From Periconia sp. R9002 (Eukaryota; Ascomycota; Dothideomycetes; Pleosporales; Periconiaceae), in assembly GCA_023627715.1 (NCBI GenBank), contig JAMAHW010000035.1, positions 124,001-188,000 on the forward strand: a stretch of 64,000 bases of DNA, read 5' to 3'. Positions 10,264 through 19,879 of this stretch are shown here, one piece after another (the first letter of the stretch is position 1; the number at the start of each line of letters is the position of its first letter). Under the pieces are notes generated by a model. The model was given only the letters and a program-made list of their open reading frames with translations. It made no database searches and was not told the origin of the DNA. Both the position numbers and the translations under genes were made by a program.

Positions 10264-13200
10264 CTGTATGTAGATTTTTCTTGGATGTCAAGGTGGTGGA
10301 CCGAGCTGAGACCACAGACGCAAGACAAGCCTGGCAGAAGAGTGGGGTGAGCAAGGCGTATGTAGCGGTGCGAGGTACTTTGAGGAAAACAAACAGGATC
10401 AGTGAGAGGAAGCAGTTGGAGCGATAAAAAAGGGAAATAAGAAGGGCGGAGGATGAGTGAGGTTGCACGGTCAGGTTGCTGGATCCCAGCACAGTGGGTG
10501 ACTGCCGTCAGCCGAAGAATGCTGACCGACTCTTCCGCGGTTCCTCAGTTCACACAGACCCCGAACCGAGGGCCGGAAAGGGATGAGATGGCGGGGCCCA
10601 GGCAAGTTTGGTAGAGCGCTCGTGACAAGGAAGCTTGGATAACTTGTCGGTCCACCAGCTCCAGGCGGACCCGTGGTAGCAGATCAGGGCAGGCTTGCGG
10701 TGACGTCTGTGGGGAGTGATGACAGCACCTGGCTCGAGCAGGGCGCAGCGGGTAGCACTGGTCGAGGGGGGATGGTGAGTGTGGTGGTGCAGGCGGCGGG
10801 GGAAGTGCGACGTGAGCAGATTGAAGGTTGGGGTTGGGGGTGGTGAGGTGAGTCGTGAGTGAGGAAGCCAGAGGGGTGGCTCTGGGCGGTGGTGGAGAAG
10901 GCGAGATGAGGCGCATGCGAGCCGGGCGGCTTGCCGAGAAATGGTATAGAGTGCGCGCCAGTCGTGGGCCTGCCTGTGCAGTGCGGCAGGGCAGGGCAGC
11001 GTGGCCTCAACTACTAGGTAGAGAGAATGAGAGACAAAGTACCGGCCGGCGCAGGGTCCGAGAACAGGAGGAAAAAACGAGTGTGTACAGTATCCAGTAT
11101 CAATGTTTCGCAAGCAAAGGCGATAGGTTGGCGATGGGGTGGATGGGCAATGATGGCCAAGGATGAAAAATGAAACTCGACGTTGAAGGGGAGAGTGAGT
11201 GAGTATGAAGGCGGAGACGCGGCTTCCGTCCCGCGTGCCTGCTCGTAAGGTAGTAAAGCACAGCGAGACCGAGACGTGTAGGTAGGTATAAAGTCACCGA
11301 TCCAACGTCCTTCACGGTCTAGGAGGTAAAACGATGGACGGGCAGACGATCAAAGGGGAAGAATCAATCCATTGCAAGCAAGCGCCCAAGGCAAGGGCTC
11401 TCGCCACCTTTATCAATGCCAAAGCGGTTTTGGACCCCGTTTCATTCACACCTGCCCCGCGTGCCCGCGCAACGTAGACAGTCCTCATTCGAGCACCTGC
11501 CTGGCCCAACCGCCGCCGCCGTTCCTTTGCTGTGCAGGCGGCTCCACGTCCCATCATCGTCTCTTCAACGCAATCCTCCCCGTTTTTTGTCCCTTCCTCA
11601 ATTTTTTTTTCGACCGGGGCCGCCGACAAATGCATCATTAGGACCAGCATTCCTGCATCTCGCCCGCACCATGCTCGAATCGTCACCTGTCCACCCCCCG
11701 ACATTCTACACCCCCCTTCTCTGGCATCCCTGGTCTCCACGCGACTGAATCCCGACTGCTTACCCTCCGCTCACCCCGTCCAATCGAGCACCACTTGCTA
11801 AACACGAACACCATCGAGCTGCGTCGGTGGCTGACGTTGGACCCTCTGCGCGGTATTCGCATCAATCCACCGCCCCAGCATGCATCCCCTCTTCGGGGGG
11901 CCAAGATAGGATGATGAGAACGAAGCGGAACGAGGGAAAAGAGAGGAATACAATGTTCCCCTGAACCCATTTCTCCTGCCCGCCGAAGCGCTGTTACCCA
12001 ACATCCTCTTCCAGCCGCTGTCTCGTGCCACTTGGAATTGATCATTTCGTCGTCGTCGTGGCCTCGTCCTATCAGTACTCGAAGAGAAAGAAAGCCGTCT
12101 TCCCTAGCCCAATACGGTGCTGTTTGGGTGACTAATTGCATAGGAGCTGAGCGGAAGCCAAGCCGATACGGTATGTCCAATGCGATGCGACGGGATGCGA
12201 AGCCGTATTGGATGGGAGCCCCTCTGCAACCATTTCGATGATTCAAATCCAACCGCTGCTGATCTCCGGCACTCCTACCAAGGCTAACAACGTTGACACG
12301 TATCGCGGTGTGAGCATGTTCTTACCGAGCGTCATGCTTAGCAGGTGGCAGGATCCCCATTCCCATCAACTTGGCACAGATTCCGTCATTCGACATCTCT
12401 CGAATCCTACCGGGGCATTGGTTCAGGCGGTCGGGACTCAGTTGACGTGATTGGTACATGCAGGCATACGTCGTGCTGCCCGAGACGTTGAAGCTGATTC
12501 CCGACTATCTCTCATATGCCCCAAAATTCGGGTTCCTATTTCTTAATCAGACCTCTCAATACATATCCCCTGCATTCAACTTCATCGGCATTTTCAGCAA
12601 GCGGCTCCCCTTTCTGCTGCTGCTTGAGCTGGCTTTGTCGTAACTTCTTCGAGCACGCTTTCTGCAACCGACGATGCATGATAAGGTCGTTCAGCATGTC
12701 TACCCTGTACTTCACGCATGACAGTATGCCTCTTCGGTGCGAATCTGCAAAAGAGCGAATATCGAAACGAACTGGCGCGTATTTCTTGATATGGAAGGAG
12801 CATGTCTTCAACAGGCAAACGAACGGCTATGATTAGAGTCCGAAGTAGGCTGTGGTCGTGGTATTATTCTTTTGACGCAAGTTCCCCGTACCGACGGGTT
12901 CCCGACAAAGTTGATTTTGACATTGTAATACAGAAAGCACCAAAATCCCTTGTCTGTGTACAAAATCACACGTCGCGAATATCTGAAATTTTATCGTTCT
13001 TCTAGAGACATAAGATATGCTTAAAATAGCATTCGTATCACATACAATTACTTGAACCCTCTCACGGGCGATGCATTACCAAAACTAATAAAAGCTAGAT
13101 TGCTGCGTGAGATTGTATCCCATGTCTACATTTCCCCCTCTCAGTTCGAGAGAGTATCACTGTCACGTTAGGTACCAAGATGAACGAGATAAGGAATCGT

Positions 13201-13414
13201 CTGAACTGCTAGATGGATTAACTAACAAAGCGTCACCCGCAGAAGTTTCAATCATTACAAGTGTCAAACGTTAAAATTCTGTTTAGTTGCATTCTATTCT
13301 TTATATACCTACTTCGGCATATATGCATCAATTATCAATGGTTAAACAGTCAAACATCCTCACACCATCTGTTCGCCTCCTATCAAAGGAAAAGGACCAC
13401 CTCTACACACCCCC
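10264..13414. other. 3.15-kb gene-poor spacer upstream of the MAPKK
   Basis: The proximal part (10264-12250) is GC-rich and CT/GA-skewed, giving many long but unconvincing frames (for example 10550-11113 and 11683-12252, both minus) whose translations are Pro/Ser/Arg-rich without domains. The distal part (12300-13414) is more AT-rich. It probably holds a long MAPKK promoter and leader and the 3' end of the next minus-strand gene. I cannot support any coding gene. Confidence 0.55.
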
Positions 13415-13975
13415 TCAAAGCGGATCAAAGCCGAAATCAACCAGGTCCTCATCCCTAAAAGGATCAAAATCGTCGTTATCATAGCCAATGTTAGCCCAGT
13501 CAATGTTACCTTCCTCCGTCACCACCTCTTCCTGCTGTACACTTCCGCCTGCAGAAGTCACATCTGTTTCTGTCTGGACAACAACCTTCGGGGAAGGAGA
13601 AGTCTCATACCCAGAATCCATCACCGTCCCTTCCATCTCTCCTCCAACACATACATCCCTCGCATCCCCCTCATCCACCTTCTGGAATCGGGGAAACGCA
13701 AACGGATTCATTTTGTTCTTCTTCATGTGCTGCTGCTTCTTCGCGCCCCTATGTCTACGCTTCTTGTTCTTCCCACCACCACAACCGGGTTGAGAGAAGT
13801 ATGGTGTTGCGGAGTTGGGATCAGCGGTGTCTGGTTTTTGGAAGCGTGGGTAGAAGAACGGGTTGGGGGTTTGGAGACGGGGGTGGGAGAAGGGGTTTGT
13901 TTTTTTGTTCTTGGGGTAAGGTGGTGGGTTGGTGCGTTCGGAGACGCCGTGGGGGAAGGTGGTGCGGTTGTTCAT
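13415..13975 (-). CDS. hypothetical protein with three NPF-xxPR-(F/L)-Q repeats
   Basis: Single exon, 186 residues; I do not recognise a family. The N-terminal 100 residues contain three related short units: NPFSHPRLQ, NPFFYPRFQ and NPFAFPRFQ. The first and third are preceded by a lysine/asparagine cluster (KNKKT, KKNKM). Between units 2 and 3 is a strongly basic Gly/Lys/Arg/Gln segment (GGGKNKKRRHRGAKKQQ) that could be a nuclear or nucleolar signal. The C-terminal third is acidic and ends in FDPFRDEDLVDFGFDPL. NPF tripeptides are known EH-domain ligands in endocytosis; whether these are used so is inference. The acidic tail and basic middle are also compatible with an RNA or chromatin factor. 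The clean repeat pattern argues for a real gene. Confidence 0.6.
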   Translation of the reverse strand: MNNRTTFPHGVSERTNPPPYPKNKKTNPFSHPRLQTPNPFFYPRFQKPDTADPNSATPYFSQPGCGGGKNKKRRHRGAKKQQHMKKNKMNPFAFPRFQKVDEGDARDVCVGGEMEGTVMDSGYETSPSPKVVVQTETDVTSAGGSVQQEEVVTEEGNIDWANIGYDNDDFDPFRDEDLVDFGFDPL

Positions 13976-14563
13976 GGTTGTGGGTTAGTGAGTTTGGGTA
14001 TTTGGGTATTTGGTTGGGTGAGTTGGGGTGGTTGTGGTGTGTTGATTGGGAGTGTAGAAGGGTGGGTTGAGGGGTTTATATGGTTTTTGAGGGGTGGGTG
14101 GGTGTTGATCGTTGTGTAGATACAATGGAAGGGTGTTGTGTGATGTACTTGTTCAATGAAGAGCGCTGTAGGAAGAATTATAAGATGGGACCTGGTATGC
14201 TGCCGGTACGGGCTGGAGTTATTTGTCGTTGGGGGATAAGTGATGCTTTACACCTTCTCTAGGCAGTTGATTTCAGCTGAACTTGTGTATAAAACTTGGA
14301 TCTTGAAGTTGTATAGTTGGATTTGTAATGGTGGCTACATTTGTTATTCTTGAGTGGCATATAGTCTTCTACGATGATTATGTGGAATAGATTAGGTTTC
14401 ATACCTTTTTCATTAAAAGACTATTGTGATGTGATCACTGATGTGATTACTGAATTATATTCATTTCTCAATCCCTCACCATGATTGATCACAATTCCTT
14501 GCTAACGTGAACCATATTATCAAGTGCTGTACAAACCATTGTTTCAAGGCGGAGAACATATCC
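13976..14563. other. intergenic, GT-rich promoter side
   Basis: About 590 bases, strongly GGT/TTG-biased on the plus strand from 13976 to 14120 (that is, CA/CC-rich upstream of the minus-strand gene), then AT-rich. No gene is supported. Confidence 0.55.
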
Positions 14564-15121
14564 TTACCCGTCCGTGGGAACTACTTTTTCCAAGAAGATC
14601 AGCTCCTCGAGATCGTAAACTGCGTCTTCGAGGTTTACTTCCACCATCCTACCCTCTTTCTTCATCATTGACCGGGCCGTGTTGCCTGCCGTAGGAACGA
14701 CTTTGCAGATAATAGTCTGGCGAAGATCTTCTACACCACTGCTCAGATCAACTTCCCTCCACTTTCCATCCACTACCTTGACTGTTTTGTAGTTTCCAGC
14801 ATCAGTCTTGATTTGAGAGTCGAGGGAATTCAAGATAGTCCATTCCTCAGCATCAGCATTGTCTAGCTCCTCGATACCGATCAAATGTTCTTTGGTTTGG
14901 TCAGAAACTGCTTCATTCGTATATTGGATGGAAGCATCATCTGAGAGTAAGGTAGAGTTGGAAGAGCTCAAGTCTACCCAGTTGTCTTCACCATTGTCGG
15001 TTTCACTGGAAACTTGGAATGATTTCTCTTTGTTGGCTCGGTCTGTTCGCACTACTGTCGTCAATGTATTACGGACCGTGGAAGCCCATGATTTGACGGT
15101 CATTTGGGTGTTGATCATCAT
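14564..15121 (-). CDS. hypothetical protein with duplicated C-terminal unit
   Basis: Single exon, 185 residues, acidic overall, no recognised family. The C-terminal 70 residues consist of two diverged copies of a unit of about 30 residues. The first copy starts DGKWREVDLSSGVEDL and ends KVVPTAG; the second starts EGRMVEVNLEDAVYDL and ends KVVPTDG, immediately before the stop. An earlier WVDLSSS may be a third, partial trace. The N-terminus (MTVKSWASTVRNTLTTVV) is weakly amphipathic. There is no signal peptide or convincing membrane segment. The internal duplication, conserved in protein while the DNA has drifted, suggests selection on the unit. Function unknown. Confidence 0.55.
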   Translation of the reverse strand: MMINTQMTVKSWASTVRNTLTTVVRTDRANKEKSFQVSSETDNGEDNWVDLSSSNSTLLSDDASIQYTNEAVSDQTKEHLIGIEELDNADAEEWTILNSLDSQIKTDAGNYKTVKVVDGKWREVDLSSGVEDLRQTIICKVVPTAGNTARSMMKKEGRMVEVNLEDAVYDLEELIFLEKVVPTDG

Positions 15122-15658
15122 TTTGTGTGAATGTTTTGAGGTTAAGCTTGCAATTGGTTCATTGCAGAGATATCCCTACGCAATCGATGATCAAATATGT
15201 ACTAAAATGAAAGCAGACAACAGCTATGTAGCGACCGGGCAAAACAATGTACTGTTACGGTATACATTGTGTATTCAAATTGGTATGCGAGGAACAATGT
15301 AAAGAGTTTTGACCATACCAATGGGCTGCCCAAAACATCGATGATAGACACCACGGCTCAAGCGGAAGGCTCTGCTTCAGCCTGAGTATAACGTTTTCTG
15401 GCCCTTCGTCAGGAAATGTCAAGTTGCCGGGAGAACAGTACATGCAAGTCTTTGGCTGCAGGCACGCCCCGGAATAGGAAGCCATGGCACCTGACGTTAC
15501 TGTTTACGTCTTGGCACGTGGCTGGACTGTCTCCTGCCGTCAACACCTCCATCTCCGCTTCCTCTTTCTTCACAAATACGCAATCACATCTGCGCACCTA
15601 CCCAAATCCTCCAAGAAAAATCACCATTTTTCTACACTTTGTCTACTTATCTTGCACA
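15122..15658. other. intergenic between divergent small genes
   Basis: About 540 bases separating a minus-strand gene (start 15121) from a plus-strand gene (start 15659), so it contains both promoters. A CT-rich tract near 15540-15650 precedes the plus-strand ATG. Nothing else is evident. Confidence 0.5.
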
Positions 15659-16083
15659 ATGAATCAAGGTATGTCGCGCAAACACAGGAGAATGAATACA
15701 CCGCTGATTGCAATCTAGAGGAGAAAAATGTCGACGATGCGATCACGAACCACCTCAGCCTGTACAAACGTCTTTCTGAGGCGATCGAAGCAGGAGCTCC
15801 GGAAGCCTTCACCGACGACATGAGGAAGGAGTTGCTCAAAAACTCTCTCAAGGTTGCCGAGCTCATCTACCTCCACGAGATGTCATTGTCCGCCAAGAAC
15901 TACCAAAAGCATGCCAACGTGGTTGCTTCTAGGGACGTCATGGACGTGGATAAGTTAAGTGTTACCCATTGTATTAAAGTTTGACAGATCTAACGGGTAA
16001 TGTAGGACAACAGCAAGTCCGAAAAGCTCGAGGCTGCCAAGGATATTGATTACCTGGCAGGACTATCAAAAGACAAGGCCTGA
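15659..16083 (+). CDS. small helical hypothetical protein, about 105 residues
   Basis: Modelled with three exons: 15659-15668, 15719-15953 and 16014-16083. The first exon is ten bases (MNQ plus one base) followed by a 50-nt intron with GTATGT. The body is predicted all-helical (VDDAITNHLSLYKRLSEAI, ELLKNSLKVAELIYLHEMSL), and the last exon reads KSEKLEAAKDIDYLAGLSK. The second intron is ambiguous: GTTAAG at 15954 with CAG|C at 16013, or GTTACC at 15961 with TAG|G at 16005. Both keep frame and give 104 or 109 residues. A branch-like CTAAC at 15990-15994 fits either. No family recognised; no signal peptide or membrane segment. The short first exon and coherent helical content support a real gene. 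Confidence 0.6.
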
Positions 16084-16982
16084 GCCACGTTTCCGGATTT
16101 TTGCATACCTCTTTTGTCTACTCTTCTTGGGTCTGCTGGTGTGTGTCTTTCTGTGCTGGTGGTGAACAACCATTGAGTCCAACAGGGTGGACAAAGTCTT
16201 CAAGTTGATGATTGGAAAGCAAGGCACCGCACTGGCGGCTTTTATTATACTTCAGTCGGAAATACAATGCAGTAATGCTAGTTCAAATTGAATAACTGGC
16301 ATTCAAAATGTGCAAATGGTTACCTTTGTGTCTGTGTGTGGAGTTTCGATCGGCCGCGTCAATGCAAGATGAATAATAGCAAGTTCAGCATGATCACGCA
16401 ACGTCACATGTACGACGACCACCCATTTCTAGTAGTAGAAATCTTATCAATTTTCCTAGTAATTTTCTTCCCTACTAGTGCTTACGTATACCTTCAACTT
16501 CTTTCTTTGAGTAAGAGCTAAACCCCCTATAGTAGCTAAACAATTAAGCTAGAAACTTAACCTCAGGGACTTGAGGTTAAGTTTCCCTTTAGGTTTTTCT
16601 TAATTGGTCTATTCGCCTCTGATATCTCTACCTTAACAACCTGTATATAAACCTGAGGAGCCTCCTGAACGCTCCTATTCAGTTTCAACTCTGTTTAGCT
16701 AGAGGTATCACCTAAGACTATTATATAAGCCTTACTCTGTACGGCGAAACTGGAAACTGAAACAAAAGGCCCCCCGAACGGGTCCTAAAAAAATAATACC
16801 TGATATCCAAATATAACTACATGTATCTAAACGAGACTGCCTTGGTCAAGCCGATGCCTTCTAAGACTGTGGCTGGGTGTCTCACCTCTTCAGCCCTTGA
16901 ACTGAGCAACGTATGTATACAACGATCCCATGAACTTCATCTGAGCATTTTGGTACCCACGAAAATTGACTCGGAGTTTGTC
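16084..16982. other. intergenic with AT-rich, possibly degenerate repeat
   Basis: The right part (about 16420-16815) is much richer in A+T and TA than its flanks. It contains a perfect inverted repeat (annotated separately) and further short inverted pieces, such as CAGTTTC near 16680 facing GAAACTG near 16755. This composition is what repeat-induced mutation leaves of an old element, or what a small MITE-like element looks like. No coding capacity is visible. Confidence 0.4.
16551..16582. repeat. perfect 13-bp inverted repeat with 6-nt loop
   Basis: AAACTTAACCTCA at 16551-16563 and its exact complement TGAGGTTAAGTTT at 16570-16582 are separated by GGGACT. The arms would form a stable hairpin in DNA or RNA. 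It sits within the AT-rich patch between two small genes. Confidence 0.9.
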
Positions 16983-18102
16983 ATGTCTAAGAAATGCATC
17001 GGAGCGGGGGAGGCCAATCCCGACATAGCAGGTATTGGGGTGGGTGACCGCCTTGTTGGGTCTCATGAAAAGCGGCTGTTAACATTAACATCATGCAGAT
17101 AATTCTCTCGTTCACCATTCAAGCAGCTATTGCCATCATCCTATCCTTATGGTCTTTTTTACTCGAATTTCAAGTCATCACCCTCCGACATAGATTAAGA
17201 GATACGCGCACGATACCTCAAGCTGCCAAGAGCATTCAAGTCCACATACGTAAGATAGACAAGAAATTCACGATTACAAAACGAATGATTCTCCAGGGAG
17301 GTGATTTACAAACTATTACTGGTATTTCTCACGTTTGTTTTGAAACGTTAGGACTGACTTACCATATAGGTATCTCGCTCCTTATCGCTGGGATCATTCA
17401 AATCAACAACCTTCCATTTTACCATCTTCATGTTATTTACGACACTGTTAGCCTTGTTGGGTATCCTACTATCTCCCACCTCGGCCTGTTTCCAGGAGCT
17501 GATGTGATATTAGTATCTCTTTATGTGCCTCCATAGTATGTTCGTTGGGTACAAAAACGAAAGGTGCATACATTCGGTATACGCTTATTTCAGTGTTGAC
17601 CGTTTTATACCTTGTGTACACATCACTTTTTGGTCATCGTCTGAAGTCCTGGGACTACGAAAGAGCTGGTTATTGCTACGACACGTCTGGAATCGCTCTG
17701 CCCACTTCCTCCCATCCGTACGTCGACAAGATCTACATAGCATTGACCTGCCTCTACGTGTTCACAAGCATGATGTGGGCGATGGGAATCTTTACGCGAT
17801 TATCTATGAGCCTCCCTCTTCATCTAACAACTTCGGGCACTCGGCAACAGATACAACAGATGGTTGGAATGAAACCTCGTTTACGAACGAGAGTAGATGC
17901 AATCACTCAATTGATAGTCTTAGCTATTGCTTTCCTTCAATTTCCGCTCCATGTGTACTCCATCTTCACTTTGAGAGCTTCGAATGAGTATTTACTGAGC
18001 AGCGGTGATTCAGAGCAAAAATGGGGGTTTGGGCAAATCCTAGCAATTCTTTTGCTTGGAAGCAATATCATTACGTTAGCTCATGAGCTTTCTGAAGACT
18101 GA
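16983..18102 (+). CDS. multipass membrane protein of an uncharacterised fungal family
   Basis: Four exons restore one frame: 16983-17039, 17099-17321, 17370-17460 and 17514-18102, 319 residues. Splicing recreates a motif I associate with a large uncharacterised fungal membrane-protein family: NPDIAGIG joined to IILSFTIQA at the N-terminus, then ITGISLLIAGIIQ, YHLHVIYDTVSLVG, a loop GTKTKGAYIR and a helix YTLISVLTVLYLVYTSLFG. Later come GYCYDTS, HPYVDKIYIALTCLYVF and a final hydrophobic segment (QILAILLLGSNIITLAHEL). At least six membrane helices are evident. The second intron (17322-17369) is 48 nt, in frame and stop-free. Function unknown. An upstream in-frame extension to 16821 exists but the family motif follows soon after the ATG chosen. 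The region just past the stop keeps an open frame in another phase (see findings). Confidence 0.65.
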
Positions 18103-18460
18103 AGAACGAGATATACAATCTGAGATTGTTGAACGGCAGGAACAAAATTCTTCTCGGGTCACCGCTAAGATGTTGAAATATGATGGTACGAGATATCAAG
18201 GTTATTGGGAGGGTATTAACTTAATTTCTTACCTGAGTTGAACACGTTGATGGTCACCCAGAAGAATTGATTCACAGAGGGCCGGATGATAATGGTATTT
18301 GTTATACTGCACCATGCATTTTTCAATTTATTCTTTCCAAAAGCAATATTGATCCCTCTAAAGAGGATACAAAAACAAAAACAAACACGAAAGATTCAAC
18401 ACTGAAAAGGCACACGGTTCCACTCATGCCGTTTGCGCCAAATTCACCAGTTCAGCAGGC
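18103..18460. other. intergenic between convergent genes
   Basis: About 360 bases between the membrane-protein stop and the F-box protein stop. Up to 18241 one shifted frame is open and looks partly protein-like (YDGTRYQGYWEG); beyond that nothing is supported. Confidence 0.45.
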
Positions 18461-19150
18461 TTATGTGGCCGCGATCTTGAGGTGCTGTGACCATTCCCAA
18501 TGGGTAAGGCAGTCTCCCACCCTATCCAGTGCGGGAACGCAATGGGAAACGGTACACGAATGGTTCGCGTGCCCCACAAAGATATTCAACTCCTTTACAT
18601 GGAAAGTAGCCACCCTTGTGGGCCCCCATCCATAGTCGGGTTTATTTCCCCTGAGGGTCAATGTGAGACTCTCAAGTTCGGGAAAGCCAAGAAACCCGGA
18701 TGCTAGCTTCTGGAGCCAGTTAAACATTGCATCCTTGCTCAAATTGAACAATGTCTCCCTCGGGAGTTCAATCACCAGCGTACGGAGACGTTGGTTGATC
18801 ACAGGCGGTGGATACCGAATTGCGAGATCTGCCGACCAGTAACTTTGGTGTAATTGCCCCCGATTCCTGTTCTTGTATTTTACAGAGGGCTTCATGTACA
18901 CGGTGTTGTTCTTGTAAAGAACGTCTCGCACTATGTGGTAAAGCCCACGACGTGCAAAGGGTTGGATGCGGATTTTCTGAAGAGTGTCCCAGCGCTCTTC
19001 GTGGATTCCTTGGGGGAATGTAAGCAGATGCTTGAGAATCATCTCGAGAATCTCATCTGGCAGCTCGGAAATCCAGTTCCGCTGCGGTGTAACATTGTCC
19101 AGCTCCATGGGAACCAGATCGGCGCATTGAGCTGATTGCATCTCGGACAT
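18461..19150 (-). CDS. F-box-like protein
   Basis: Single exon, 229 residues, start context AAACATG. Residues about 25-45 (WISELPDEILEMILKHLL) fit the F-box consensus LPxEIxxxIL, the part that binds Skp1 in SCF ubiquitin ligases. The rest is a fungal-type region (RIRIQPFARRGLYHIVRDVLYKN and LRTLVIELPRETL) with hydrophobic strands (PELESLTLTLRG) resembling leucine-rich-like folds of fungal F-box proteins, but I see no regular LRR or WD repeats. Fungal genomes carry many such fast-evolving genes with unknown substrates. It converges on the membrane-protein gene. Confidence 0.7.
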   Translation of the reverse strand: MSEMQSAQCADLVPMELDNVTPQRNWISELPDEILEMILKHLLTFPQGIHEERWDTLQKIRIQPFARRGLYHIVRDVLYKNNTVYMKPSVKYKNRNRGQLHQSYWSADLAIRYPPPVINQRLRTLVIELPRETLFNLSKDAMFNWLQKLASGFLGFPELESLTLTLRGNKPDYGWGPTRVATFHVKELNIFVGHANHSCTVSHCVPALDRVGDCLTHWEWSQHLKIAAT

Positions 19151-19879
19151 GTTTTTGAGTTGTGCTGCGAAGCAGCTCTTGTGTAGAAAAAGTTTGTATA
19201 GTGAGTTTGTTTGATTTTGGTGAGTTGATGTTGAGTTGGTGGTTAGGAGTCTGGAAAGAAAGTGATAGAGCTTTATAGAGTTGTAACGGGGTCAAACAGG
19301 CAAACAATGTGAATGACAATGCGCTGTTGAGAAGTCATTCGCATTGTGAACAAACTTGTCTAGGAAGGGGTTGTGATCAATCCTTTCATCTATCTCTCAT
19401 GGAATATCAATTCAAGGTCACCGAGATACAATGTACCTTTTCAATTCTTGGTACAACGATCAAATCCGCACAAAGCTTACAGCATGCAGAGCTCTCCTTC
19501 ATAGCAAAAATATGTTCTTTTAGTATTCTGACCATGACTATGATTTGTTCCACTGTAAGCCAGCGTCAGCTTTATGACAGAAAATACTTGGGATGATAAC
19601 ATTGTGATTATACTTCTGCCGTTCTAACAACCGAGCTTATCATCTTACGCACACAAATTTCCTATATAGGAAAATATCCTTAGCCGCCACTAGAGTGGAC
19701 GGTATCGAATGAAGTTAGAGCCACCGCAGGAGAAAAATATAAAGAAGGGACTATCCCGGCGATGAGATTTTCTACCCCACCATTAATTCTATTCGCGACA
19801 GCACCGGAGACTAGACCTTAGGGAAAACTGCCACAACACCAGCGCCTCAACTATCCTCCAAGAGCCATTGTTAACCAGA
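19151..19879. other. intergenic between divergent F-box and GNAT genes
   Basis: About 730 bases carrying the promoters of both divergent genes. No additional gene is seen. Confidence 0.55.

Noticed and set aside
10550..11113. 187-residue minus-strand frame
   Set aside because: Pro/His/Ser-rich translation of GC-skewed promoter DNA, no domain, overlapping frames in all phases.
11683..12252. 189-residue minus-strand frame
   Set aside because: Arg/Gly-rich translation without domain or start context; overlapping open frames on both strands point to composition.
16821..17102. Longer N-terminus for the multipass membrane protein
   Set aside because: The extension from 16821 adds a polar sequence before the NPDIAGIG motif that normally lies near the N-terminus; the ATG at 16983 fits better. 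Not excluded.
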